Source of the DNA: Limnohabitans sp.
Lineage (GTDB): Bacteria; Planctomycetota; Phycisphaerae; Phycisphaerales; SM1A02
Assembly (NCBI GenBank): GCA_030054275.1
Contig: JASGCF010000104.1
Coordinates: forward strand, 1 to 9,580
Direction of reading: 5' to 3'
Length of the DNA: 9,580 bases
A model generated the notes under the pieces. The model was not told where the DNA came from, ran no database searches, and saw nothing but the letters and a program-made list of their open reading frames with translations. Numbering within the stretch: position 1 is the first letter of the stretch; each line of letters begins with the position of its first letter. Positions 1 to 7,429 of this stretch are shown piece after piece. A program made the translations under genes and the position numbers.

Positions 1-872
1 ACGCTGTGAAGTTCTTGGAGGCGACAAGCCCACAAGCTGCGGATCGCATGGTCCGTGCAGCCATGTGTCAAGCCGCTGTCGAGGCGGCGAGCACACTGAC
101 GCTCGGAGAGTTCACAGAGACGCGCGATCTCGTTGGGCCAGCTGTGCGCGAGCGTGCACAGCGCACGCTCGATCGATTGGCAAGTGGTATTGAACTCGCT
201 GCAGTACGCGCGCCTGAACGCATTGCGCCGTTGGCCGTTCAGAATCGTTTGCGTGATGTCCAGAATCAGCGTGAAAGCGCCAAAACCGAAGTGGAGCGGG
301 CGCGTCAGCAAGCAGTCACCACGCTCACGCAGATTGCTGGCGGCGAGGTGTACATCGAGTTGCTCGCGCTCATTCGTGAGTATGAAGAAGCGCTTGGCGC
401 TGGCCGCAACGCTGATGCGGAAGCGGTGCTGGTACGGCTCGGATCGCGGATGGAAGCGCGCGATGTTGGCGGCGAGGTGTCGCGAGTCATTCTTCGGGCG
501 CAAAGTGCGGAAAGTTCATTGCGCGCACGACTCGAACGCGAGGTCGAGCGGCTGGAGAGTTTGGCATCGAGTTTCCGTGATTCGAACTCACAAGTTGTGC
601 AACAACTGTGGCTTGATGCTGTGCGTGAAGTGCTCGAAAATCCGCAAGCAGAAGTGTTCTCTGCGCCAAATGTCCTTGGCATGCTGAATCTTCGCGTGAC
701 CAGTTCAAGCGAAGTGATGCAGGCGCGTCGCGATGCGGAGATCGCGCGGAAGAAGATGGAAAACGCAGCGCGCGATGCGGGAGGCTTCTACGCACCGAAT
801 AGCGAGCAGATTTACATCGGAAAGCCAGGTCGGCGTCTGAAGCGTGATGCGAGCGGTGGTGTGGGGCGTTGA
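1..872 (+). CDS. HflK-like SPFH/band-7 family protein, C-terminal part (5' end outside window)
   Basis: This is probably the C-terminal half or more of an SPFH (band 7) membrane protein of the HflK type, a family that forms membrane-associated cages around the FtsH protease and modulates it. The reading frame is open to the left edge, so the GTG at 6 is probably an internal Val and the real start lies outside. Numbering from that GTG, residues 58-95 read like the end of the SPFH domain (the I-x-x-x-R-A-P-x-x-I-A-P-x-A-V-x-N-R-x-x-D-V-Q stretch). A long charged coiled-coil-like helix follows (90-110 and 150-200), then the short C-terminal strand region. Residues 113-167 form an extra helical stretch that E. 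coli HflK lacks at this place. No membrane segment is visible, as expected if it sits in the missing N-terminus. No hflC follows on this strand; the next gene is an ABC ATPase 120 bases on. Family assignment is moderately sure. Distinguishing HflK from another SPFH protein is less so. Confidence 0.65.
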   Translation, partial: AVKFLEATSPQAADRMVRAAMCQAAVEAASTLTLGEFTETRDLVGPAVRERAQRTLDRLASGIELAAVRAPERIAPLAVQNRLRDVQNQRESAKTEVERARQQAVTTLTQIAGGEVYIELLALIREYEEALGAGRNADAEAVLVRLGSRMEARDVGGEVSRVILRAQSAESSLRARLEREVERLESLASSFRDSNSQVVQQLWLDAVREVLENPQAEVFSAPNVLGMLNLRVTSSSEVMQARRDAEIARKKMENAARDAGGFYAPNSEQIYIGKPGRRLKRDASGGVGR

Positions 873-992
873 GACCGACTTGTGGTGTGCGATATGGAGA
901 GTTTGGGCCTCGCGAACCTCTGTGTGAGCCCGTGTTCATGCCCGTGTTGAAGCGTCGTTTGAAGATCGAGTTGCTGAAGCAAAGGACCCGCT

Positions 993-2339
993 ATGGCCGT
1001 TTCGACCGGAGCCTCTCAAGGCGCATTTGACAGCGGTTCGCGCGAGCGAATCGTAGAGGCTTCGGGCCTCACGAAGACCTTTAGCGACTTCTGGTTGCGC
1101 GCGACAGCACGCGCTGTCGATGGAATCGACTTTCATATCGATCGGCATGAGATCTTCGGCTTGCTTGGGCCGAATGGCTCGGGCAAGTCGACAACGATCA
1201 AGATGATTCTTGGGTTGCTTCGTCGCACACATGGTCGCTTGGTTGTATTTGGTCGTGATCCGTCCGATGTGGCTGTGAAGAAGAAGATTGGTTACCTCCC
1301 TGAAGAAACCTATCTCTATCGATTCTTGAACCCAACCGAGACGCTCGATTACTACGGCAAATTGTTCGGACTGGATCGACGCACGCGCAGACGCCGTACC
1401 GAAGAACTCCTTGAGATGGTGGGGTTGACACAGGTTGCACACCGCGCGAGCGGCGAGTTTTCGAAAGGTATGGCGCGCCGCTTGGGACTTGCGCAAGCGC
1501 TTGTGAATGATCCCGAACTTTTGATTCTCGACGAGCCAACTTCAGGTCTTGATCCGATCGGTACGCGACAAGTGAAAGACCTCATTCTCGAACTTGGTCG
1601 TCGCGGAAAGACCATTCTCTTGACATCACACTTGCTTGCCGATGTCGAAGATGTGTGTGATCGCATGGTGATCTTGTACGGTGGTCGTATTCGCGCAGCA
1701 GGAACCGGTCAAGAGTTGCTTGCAGACAGTCAGCACACGGTGCTTCGCGCGCCGCGACTTGATGAAGCCACCATTCGCGCTGTCGATGAAACCCTGCACC
1801 GAGTGCAGGGTGTTGGACTTGAGCGAGTGGAAGCGCCGCGACAGACGCTTGAACAACTCTTCCTCGATATTGTCGAGAAGGCGCGCGCAGAGCAGATCGC
1901 AACAAGCGGTGCCCAGTCTGGTGGTCGAATTGCGTCCTTCTTGCAAGGCGATGCGACTGGCGCTGGCGGCGAACGGCCAGCGCAGGATGCAGCGGAAGGC
2001 CGTCGAATGCTTGAAGAACTCACGAAGCCAACCGAGCCGCAGCGTGTCGCCCAGCCGGTTGTTCCGCGAGGTACTCCAAACGCCTCGCCACAGGGCGCAG
2101 ATGCGGGGGTACTTGACGCGCTTGTTTCGGGCGAAGCACCATCGACCACGCCAGTTGCTTCCGTGCGTAAGTCCGACGCGCCGTCGGTGCGCCAAGCGGC
2201 GGATCTGGATCAGAGCGTCATTGATGCGCTCTTGAAGAATGATGGCGCACCCGATGCTTCTCGTGCTCCCAACGCTCTTGGGCGCACCGACGATGCGGCG
2301 CGTCACACCAAGCGTGGTGGCGGGGAGGGCTCCGCGTGA
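993..2339 (+). CDS. ABC-2 type transporter ATP-binding protein with long disordered C-terminal tail
   Basis: This is the cytoplasmic ATPase that should drive the permease encoded next to it. Visible motifs are Walker A GPNGSGKST (59-67), the Q-loop position as GYLPEE (Glu104 in place of Gln), an ABC signature variant FSKGM (156-160), Walker B LLILDE (176-181, catalytic Glu181), D-loop SGLD (184-187) and the switch His213. Residues 250-298 form the usual C-terminal regulatory part of NatA/Gld-type ATPases. From about 300 to 448 there is a Pro/Ala/Asp-rich tail not expected in the family, holding four short helix-like motifs. The ATG at 993 is the first start after an in-frame TGA at 975, and AAAGGA at 981-986 lies 6 bases ahead. 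The stop overlaps the permease GTG by 4 bases, so translation is probably coupled. The ATPase fold is certain. The transported substrate is unknown. Confidence 0.95.
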   Translation: MAVSTGASQGAFDSGSRERIVEASGLTKTFSDFWLRATARAVDGIDFHIDRHEIFGLLGPNGSGKSTTIKMILGLLRRTHGRLVVFGRDPSDVAVKKKIGYLPEETYLYRFLNPTETLDYYGKLFGLDRRTRRRRTEELLEMVGLTQVAHRASGEFSKGMARRLGLAQALVNDPELLILDEPTSGLDPIGTRQVKDLILELGRRGKTILLTSHLLADVEDVCDRMVILYGGRIRAAGTGQELLADSQHTVLRAPRLDEATIRAVDETLHRVQGVGLERVEAPRQTLEQLFLDIVEKARAEQIATSGAQSGGRIASFLQGDATGAGGERPAQDAAEGRRMLEELTKPTEPQRVAQPVVPRGTPNASPQGADAGVLDALVSGEAPSTTPVASVRKSDAPSVRQAADLDQSVIDALLKNDGAPDASRAPNALGRTDDAARHTKRGGGEGSA

Positions 2340-4393
2340 GTCTTGCCAATCGCGCGCGATTCAAGATCGAGTCGCTCGGTCGATCAACGAGTTTCCGCAC
2401 GGCGGTTGCTGTCGTGTACTCGTTGGTGATTGTGGTTGCTTCGATCGTTCTCTATCGCGAAGCTTCGTATCTCGATCGCTTTGCGCAGACCGTTCCGTCA
2501 CTTCTTGAAGAAGCGAATCTCGTTGCCAAAGATGCTTTGGCGCTTGAGTTGACTGAGAAGGGCACTGTGACCTTTGAGGGGCGCACAGTCGGCGACGCAG
2601 CGCTCGCCAAGCAAATGACCGGACTTTTTGCAGAGTCGGGCAAACTCGAGCGGCGTGCCGAAGTGATGTCGCTTCTCTTAGGTTTTGCACGACCCGAGTG
2701 GATGCCGATTCCGCTTGCGGAAGATCCGTGGCTTGTGTTGGCTGGCGGAGTTCTTGCGCTGACCGTTGTGGGAATCGCGTGCTTCGGTGGCCTTGCTGTC
2801 TCGTTGGTTGGTGTGACGGTTGCGTGTGCAGCTGTCATTGCCGCGTGCGTCGTTGTCGGCAAGCCCGGCGCAGCCATCAGTCTTGCATCCGTGCCGTTTT
2901 CGCTCTTCGTCTTCGCGCTTGTCGTTCGCACGGCACTCATGGCGCTTGATCGTCCAACGCCGATCTTTGCGATCGCAAGCGGCGTGCTGCGTGAAGCGAT
3001 GCGACTGCGCATCGCTGTTGCATTCGCGGCGGTTGCGATCGTGGCGATTCCGCTTTTCCCGCAGTGGATCGATGCAGACACGCCACTTCGTTACCAAGTT
3101 CAGACATATCTCGCGAAGTCACTCGACACCATGTATGTCGTGTGCGCGTTTCTCACGGTCTTTCTTGGTTGTGCGACGGTCGCCTTTGAAATACGCGATC
3201 GTCAAGCGTGGCTCACGCTCACCAAGCCTGTATCGCGAACATCGTGGCTGTTTGGAAAGTGGCTCGGCTTGGTTGTCTTGAATGCATGTGTCCTGATCGT
3301 GGCATCGATCGCGATGTATGCATTTCTTGTGCAGGTGAAGGCGCGGCCGCCGCAAGACATCGCGGACGCCATCGCGGTACAAGATGAAGTGCTCGTTGCG
3401 CGAATCGGCTCATTGCCCAAGTACGAGCCGATCGGTTCAGCCGAGTTGCAAGCGGCAGTTGAAGAGGCGATCAAAGCCGATCCCAACATTCAGGCAGATC
3501 TTCGCAGTGGCGATCGGACATTGATCGAAGTGAAGAAGCAACTTGCCCGCGATATCGCTGGCGAGTACTTCAAGCAGTTGCGTTCGATTGGTCCAAACCA
3601 AGAGCGCGAGTACACTTTTTCCGGCCTGAAAGCCGCACGCGACGCTGGCACGAATCTCACGCTTCGATACAAGTTCTATTCAGGCGCGAGTGACCCAGTC
3701 GAAACTTATCCGGTGGTCTTTGTGTTCGGCGAAGGCGACACGCAAGCGTGGACGGACCGTCAGTTTGTCGCGGCACAGTCGAATGCACTTCCGGTACCGG
3801 CCGATGCTATTGCTCCGGATGGCACCTTGAAACTGCGCGTTGCGAACCTTCGTTTCAATCCAAGTTCCGGTCAGGGCGAACCACAGTTTCTTCCTGGAAG
3901 TACCTCCATTGCCTTCGATCTCGATGGGCTTGAATTGCTTCATCGAGTCGGTGGTTTTGAGGAGAATCTTGTGCGCGCCCAGTGCGTGAATCTTCTGAAG
4001 TTGTCGTTCCTCGCGATGTTGTCTGTCACCCTCGCGTCGTTCTTGAGTTTTCCCGTGGCTTGCCTCGTTGTTTTCACCATCTTCGCTGCTGGTTCGGTTG
4101 GTCCATTCTTGGCGACAAGCGTCGACGAGTACCGCATTCGTACCGATTCGACGACGCTGAAGGCCTTTGAACGCACTGTGAAATTCATTGCGGGATCGAC
4201 CGAAGCTGCGGTGCGTGGTTTCGGCGACGCCGCTGCAAATGGACCGTTGGTGGAAGGGCGGCTTGTGTCGTGGAGTTTGGTGCTTCGCACCTTCGCGCTG
4301 CTTGGTCTCGCGTGGTCTGGTGTCTTGCTCCTCATTGGATCGTTTGTGTTCCGCCGCAAGGAACTTGCGATTTACAGCGGGCAGGGGGGCTAA
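2336..4393 (+). CDS. ABC-2 type transporter permease with large extracytoplasmic domain
   Basis: This is the membrane subunit of the ABC transporter whose ATPase is encoded just upstream. I count about ten hydrophobic segments: near residues 22-40, 132-151, 153-174, 180-203, 226-243, 266-284, 308-332, 552-572, 574-595 and 648-671. Residues 288-311 (DRQAWLTLTKPVSR, then GKWLG) match the cytoplasmic R-x-x-x-x-L-x-x-K-P-x-x-R-x-x-x-x-x-G-K motif of ABC-2/NosY-like permeases. Two large soluble regions stand out: about 41-130, and about 333-550, which is rich in beta-like sequence. By alternation of segments the second probably lies outside the cytoplasm. The GTG start overlaps the ATPase TGA (GTGA) and has a purine-rich GGGGAGGG at 2322-2329, 6 bases ahead. 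A TAA at 4391 ends it 3 bases before the next ATG. Permease identity is strong. The cargo and direction of transport are not visible. Confidence 0.88.
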   Translation: MSLANRARFKIESLGRSTSFRTAVAVVYSLVIVVASIVLYREASYLDRFAQTVPSLLEEANLVAKDALALELTEKGTVTFEGRTVGDAALAKQMTGLFAESGKLERRAEVMSLLLGFARPEWMPIPLAEDPWLVLAGGVLALTVVGIACFGGLAVSLVGVTVACAAVIAACVVVGKPGAAISLASVPFSLFVFALVVRTALMALDRPTPIFAIASGVLREAMRLRIAVAFAAVAIVAIPLFPQWIDADTPLRYQVQTYLAKSLDTMYVVCAFLTVFLGCATVAFEIRDRQAWLTLTKPVSRTSWLFGKWLGLVVLNACVLIVASIAMYAFLVQVKARPPQDIADAIAVQDEVLVARIGSLPKYEPIGSAELQAAVEEAIKADPNIQADLRSGDRTLIEVKKQLARDIAGEYFKQLRSIGPNQEREYTFSGLKAARDAGTNLTLRYKFYSGASDPVETYPVVFVFGEGDTQAWTDRQFVAAQSNALPVPADAIAPDGTLKLRVANLRFNPSSGQGEPQFLPGSTSIAFDLDGLELLHRVGGFEENLVRAQCVNLLKLSFLAMLSVTLASFLSFPVACLVVFTIFAAGSVGPFLATSVDEYRIRTDSTTLKAFERTVKFIAGSTEAAVRGFGDAAANGPLVEGRLVSWSLVLRTFALLGLAWSGVLLLIGSFVFRRKELAIYSGQGG

Positions 4394-4396
4394 TCG

Positions 4397-6358
4397 ATGG
4401 GTGATCGCCTCATCCAACTCGGCGCTGCAGTTGTGTTGGCAGGCTCGATCGGGCTTGCTGGTTTCATGCAGCCGAAGATGCTCGCCATCGCAGACCGTGA
4501 TGAACTGCGCTACACCGACATCTCAGTCGATGGCGCGCCGCCGTTCGTTGCCATTGGTACAGCCATTGGTGCGCTCCGCGGTTTGATCGTCGACTACTTG
4601 TGGATCAAAGTCACGATTCAGAAGGAAAAAGGCCTGCTTTACGAGGTGATGGCCGATGCGGATCTGATCACCAAGTTGCAGCCGCGATTCCCTGATGTTT
4701 GGGCGTTTCACGGCCACAATATGGCCTACAACATTTCGGTGATGACCAACACTCCGCAAGAGCGTTGGGCGTGGGTGAACGCCGGAATTTCCCTCGTTCG
4801 TGAGAAGGGCATTCGCTACAACCCAAACGACCTCGTGTTGTGCAAGGAACTCGCGTTCTGGTTTGCCCACAAGGTTGACGGCGTTTCGGATGATGCACAT
4901 CTCTATTACAAGCGCGAGTTCGCAAAGGAATGGCAGTTCATTCTCGGAGCGCCGCCGTATGACGAAGAGCAGCGCATCAAGTGGATCAAAGACATTGCCG
5001 ACGCGCCGAACACGCTTGAAGAGTTGTATGCCAAAGTTCCGGGCGAGCGCGAGTTCGTCGAAGATCTTGAGAAGCGGCTTGACAAGTTGGGACCGAAGTA
5101 TCGCTTCGGTGTCGATCGACGATTTTTGATGTTGCTTGGTGAGTGGGGCTCGCGCGAGGTATCGCCCTATGCGAAAGCGTTGGGCATTCGTGCATCAAGC
5201 GACGCAGCAGCCGCGCTGCTTGAGATCTTCTCGCAGACCTTTGGTGTCGAAGCAAATCGCGAAAAAGCGAAGGCTCTTGGAGAGTTCCTGCGGAAGCGCG
5301 TGTTGCTGGATTACTACAACATGGACCCGCAACTCATGTACGAGTACACGCGGGATACTGGGCCGCTTGATTGGCGACATCCATCAGCACACGCATTGTT
5401 TTGGGCGCGCAGAGGTGCTCAATTCGGTGAAGATCGCATCATGGATGATCAGATGGATGTGTTCAAATCCATCAACAACGATCGTCTTGAGATCCAAGCG
5501 ATGCAAGCACTCGCGCGATCTGGCTTGGTGAGTTACGACCCGTTTAGTGGCGACAATGTCACGCGGCTCAACGACCCGCGTTGGATTTTGGTTCTCGATA
5601 AGTACTTCGAGAAGTTGTACGACAAGCACTACGAAACTCGTGGTGCTGGTGCAGACACCTTCATCAATCTCCATGAGAACTTCATGAAGCAAGCGGTGCG
5701 CGAGTTGTATCGCCTCGGTGACGCGCCGGGTGCGCAGCGCATTCTCGACAAACTCGACAAGTTGTATGGTTCAGGATCGTTCAATCCGAACAGTTACTAC
5801 CAGAAGCCGTTGGAAGATTTTGTTCAAGAGCAGCTCTACGGCGAATTTGAAATGCAGCCGGAAGTGGTACGCAGTGATGTGTACTCTGCGCTTGAGCGCG
5901 GTTTCCGTGAAGGCCTGCTGCTTGAAAACGACAAGTTGTTGCAAGACAGCTTGAAGTACGCGCGCGATCTCACACGCTTCTTCCGTGAGAGCCGCTACAA
6001 CGACTTCGTGAACAAGTTCGGCGAAGGTCGCATGAAGGAACTGCTTGGTACGCTCGAAGACTCGATTCCTGCGGTCTTCGCGAAGATTCTCCTCGATACA
6101 TCGCAACCGATGCTTGATCGCTTGGTGATCTATCGAAAGGCGCCAGAAGATCTGCGCGTGTTGGTGTACGACCGCGTCAAGCCGCAGATTGAGCGCGAGT
6201 ATGCAGCAGGGCGACTTGCGCAGACTGGCATGCCCTTCGCGCAAGCATTCCCAGAGCCGCCTGGTCTTGAAGAATTCCGTCGTTTGCAGGCGGAGGCGAA
6301 GAAGGCGCGCGATGCTGAGAAGGAAAAAGCGAATATCAGCGAAGCTGAACGCAAGTAG
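4397..6358 (+). CDS. Membrane-anchored alpha-helical repeat-like protein of unknown function, ABC-operon partner
   Basis: I do not recognise a named family with certainty. Residues 5-24 form a hydrophobic segment without a clear cleavage site, so the protein is probably anchored by its N-terminus. A second apolar stretch lies at 48-70 and ends in RGLIVDYLWIK. The remaining 580 residues are almost wholly helical, aromatic- and charge-rich, and look like a degenerate TPR/solenoid. Conserved-looking blocks are LQPRFPDVWAFHGHNMAYNI (94-113), ERWAWVNAGI (122-131) and LDWRHPSAHALFWARRG (324-340). The C-terminus (about 620-653) is a Lys/Glu/Ala-rich helix. The ATG follows the permease TAA by 3 bases and has AGGGGGG at 4383-4389, so it is co-translated with the transporter. 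I infer an extracytoplasmic accessory or scaffold subunit of that transporter. No enzyme motif is visible. Coding status is certain; function is not. Confidence 0.85.
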   Translation: MGDRLIQLGAAVVLAGSIGLAGFMQPKMLAIADRDELRYTDISVDGAPPFVAIGTAIGALRGLIVDYLWIKVTIQKEKGLLYEVMADADLITKLQPRFPDVWAFHGHNMAYNISVMTNTPQERWAWVNAGISLVREKGIRYNPNDLVLCKELAFWFAHKVDGVSDDAHLYYKREFAKEWQFILGAPPYDEEQRIKWIKDIADAPNTLEELYAKVPGEREFVEDLEKRLDKLGPKYRFGVDRRFLMLLGEWGSREVSPYAKALGIRASSDAAAALLEIFSQTFGVEANREKAKALGEFLRKRVLLDYYNMDPQLMYEYTRDTGPLDWRHPSAHALFWARRGAQFGEDRIMDDQMDVFKSINNDRLEIQAMQALARSGLVSYDPFSGDNVTRLNDPRWILVLDKYFEKLYDKHYETRGAGADTFINLHENFMKQAVRELYRLGDAPGAQRILDKLDKLYGSGSFNPNSYYQKPLEDFVQEQLYGEFEMQPEVVRSDVYSALERGFREGLLLENDKLLQDSLKYARDLTRFFRESRYNDFVNKFGEGRMKELLGTLEDSIPAVFAKILLDTSQPMLDRLVIYRKAPEDLRVLVYDRVKPQIEREYAAGRLAQTGMPFAQAFPEPPGLEEFRRLQAEAKKARDAEKEKANISEAERK

Positions 6359-6422
6359 TTGCGATCGCGTGTTGAGTGCCGTGATACCGCTTCGTTCGCT
6401 GCACGCGTTCTGCGCTCCCGTG

Positions 6423-6428
6423 TAGAGT
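6423..6428 (+). promoter_or_regulatory. Possible -10 element for the FAH-family gene
   Basis: The hexamer TAGAGT lies 6 bases before the ATG at 6435. If it is a -10 box, transcription would begin at or within a base or two of the start codon and give a leaderless mRNA. I find no convincing -35 hexamer at 16-18 bases upstream, and the hexamer also contains the in-frame TAG stop, so chance is possible. The 76 bases between the previous stop and this ATG hold no clear terminator. Confidence 0.25.
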
Positions 6429-6434
6429 GGCGCC

Positions 6435-7094
6435 ATGCAACGACCTCCCGCAATTCTCGCTATTGGCCGGAACTATGCAGATCACGCAGCCGAGATGGGC
6501 ACGAAGACCGACGAGCGTCCGATGGTCTTCATGAAGAACCCTGCATCGGTGTGTCGAAGCGGCGACGACATTGTGATTCCGCGCATTTGTCGTGAGGGTG
6601 GTCCGCAAGTTGATTACGAAGGTGAACTTGCGTTTGAGATTGCGCACGACTGCCGTGATGTGCCCGAGTCTGAGGCGATGTCTGTGATCGCTGGCTATCG
6701 CGTTGCGAACGACATCAGCGCGCGTTGGTGGCAGAAGACAGGAAGCGGCGGCCAATTCTGTCGTGGAAAGAGCTTCGACACATTTTGCCCGATGACCGAT
6801 TTGGTGCCAGCTGGTGCGATTTCCAATCCACAGTCGCTCGAGATTGAAACGGTTCTCAACGGCACCCGCGTGCAGCACGCGAGTACGGGACTCATGGTGT
6901 TCTCGGTGCGATATCTCGTCGCGGAACTGTCGCGGGGTATGACGCTTGCTGCTGGAACAATTGTGCTCACCGGAACGCCTGCTGGCGTTGGCGCTGGACG
7001 CACACCACCGCTCTTCCTCAAAGATGGCGACACGGTCGAAGTGCGTATCGCTGGCGTTGGACATCTGGTGAATCGCGTGCGCGAAGAGCGCTGA
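6435..7094 (+). CDS. Fumarylacetoacetate hydrolase (FAHD1-like) family protein
   Basis: This is a metal-dependent C-C bond hydrolase or decarboxylase of the FAH superfamily. Members act on acylpyruvates, oxaloacetate or aromatic-degradation intermediates such as 2-hydroxyhepta-2,4-diene-1,7-dioate. Clear family blocks are GRNYADHAAEM (11-21), the metal-ligand motif YEGELAFEI with Glu62 and Glu64 (61-69), GYRVANDISAR with Asp93 (87-97), GKSFDTFCPMT (111-121), LNGTRVQHASTGLMVFS (141-157) and LTGTPAGVG (178-186). At 219 residues it is a full-length single-domain member, close in size to FAHD1. The ATG at 6435 is the first start after an in-frame TAG at 6423 and gives the expected N-terminus. It lacks a good ribosome binding site (only GAGTGG at 6425-6430). 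It stands alone, converging on yidD with 20 bases between the stops. The family is certain; the substrate is open. Confidence 0.93.
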   Translation: MQRPPAILAIGRNYADHAAEMGTKTDERPMVFMKNPASVCRSGDDIVIPRICREGGPQVDYEGELAFEIAHDCRDVPESEAMSVIAGYRVANDISARWWQKTGSGGQFCRGKSFDTFCPMTDLVPAGAISNPQSLEIETVLNGTRVQHASTGLMVFSVRYLVAELSRGMTLAAGTIVLTGTPAGVGAGRTPPLFLKDGDTVEVRIAGVGHLVNRVREER

Positions 7095-7111
7095 CGCGAC
7101 GACTGCACGCG
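7074..7111. terminator. Weak inverted repeat at the convergent FAH/yidD gene ends
   Basis: CGCGTGC (7074-7080) can pair with GCACGCG (7105-7111) across a 24-base loop, spanning the stop codon of the FAH-family gene and the 20-base gap before the yidD stop. It could serve both converging genes. The stem is short, the loop is long and neither side has a T-tract, so it is a poor fit to an intrinsic terminator. Confidence 0.2.
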
Positions 7112-7114
7112 CGA

Positions 7115-7429
7115 TCAGGGCACTGGATCGTGGCCGGATGGACCCCACGGCTGACACTTCAGCAGTCGTCGTGCTGTGAGCCAGCATCCGCGCCACGCAC
7201 CATGTTTCTCTAGCGCTTGCATCGAGTAGACCGAGCAACTTGGTGTGAAGCGGCAGTGGCCGCCGAGCAGTGGGCCAAGGAACACTTGGTACGCCCGAAC
7301 GCCGCTCATGAGTATGCGTGCACCGATGGTCGCCCGCGGAGAGTCGGACTCGTGTGAGTGCTCGTGTGAAGGCTCGCGTGAAAAATCGCTTGCATACAAA
7401 CCTGATGGCCGCCGGTCGCGCGACTTCAC
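7115..7429 (-). CDS. yidD: Membrane protein insertion efficiency factor YidD
   Basis: YidD is a small inner-membrane-associated protein that helps YidC insert proteins into the membrane. The conserved core is complete: VRAYQVFLGPLLGGHCRFTP, then SCSVYSMQALEKHG, LTARRLLKCQPW and the ending GHDPVP, with the three family cysteines. I chose the GTG at 7429 because it overlaps the rnpA stop (GTGA), repeating the coupling seen upstream, and because it keeps the whole amphipathic helix before the core. This gives 104 residues, longer than the usual 70-85, with a Ser/His/Glu-rich N-terminal stretch encoded by three 12-base repeats. No ribosome binding site precedes this GTG. The alternatives are ATG at 7309 (64 residues, which cuts into the helix) and ATG at 7522 (135 residues, deep inside rnpA). 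Identity is certain; the start is not. Confidence 0.92.
   Translation of the reverse strand: MKSRDRRPSGLYASDFSREPSHEHSHESDSPRATIGARILMSGVRAYQVFLGPLLGGHCRFTPSCSVYSMQALEKHGAWRGCWLTARRLLKCQPWGPSGHDPVP
7349..7384. repeat. Three tandem 12-base imperfect repeats in the yidD N-terminal extension
   Basis: CTCGTGTGAGTG, CTCGTGTGAAGG and CTCGCGTGAAAA follow each other without a gap on the plus strand. On the coding (minus) strand they read as three four-residue units of the type x-Ser-x-Glu (FSRE, PSHE, HSHE). The period is a multiple of three, so copy changes would keep the frame. Confidence 0.75.

Noticed and set aside
1302..1304. Glu in place of the Q-loop Gln in the ABC ATPase
   Set aside because: GYLPEE-type Q-loops recur in NatA/YhaQ-like ABC-2 ATPases, and all other catalytic motifs are intact, so it is a family variant and not a sign of inactivity.
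1626..2306. Minus-strand open frame (226 codons) opposite the ABC ATPase tail
   Set aside because: It is antisense to the ATPase, whose frame continues without a break to the overlapped permease start. The opposite frame has no domain-like sequence.
3680..4417. Minus-strand open frame (245 codons) opposite the permease
   Set aside because: The translation is rich in Arg, His and Gln without hydrophobic patterning, as expected of an antisense shadow, and it has no start signal.
6361..6434. Terminator between the helical protein gene and the FAH-family gene
   Set aside because: Only a 6-base stem (CGCGTG at 6366 with CACGCG at 6402) with a 30-base loop and no T-tract is present; that is too weak to call.
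6336..7238. Long minus-strand open frame (300 codons) opposite the FAH-family gene
   Set aside because: It lies antisense to a gene with unmistakable FAH motifs, its translation has no recognisable domain, and long antisense frames are common in GC-rich coding DNA.
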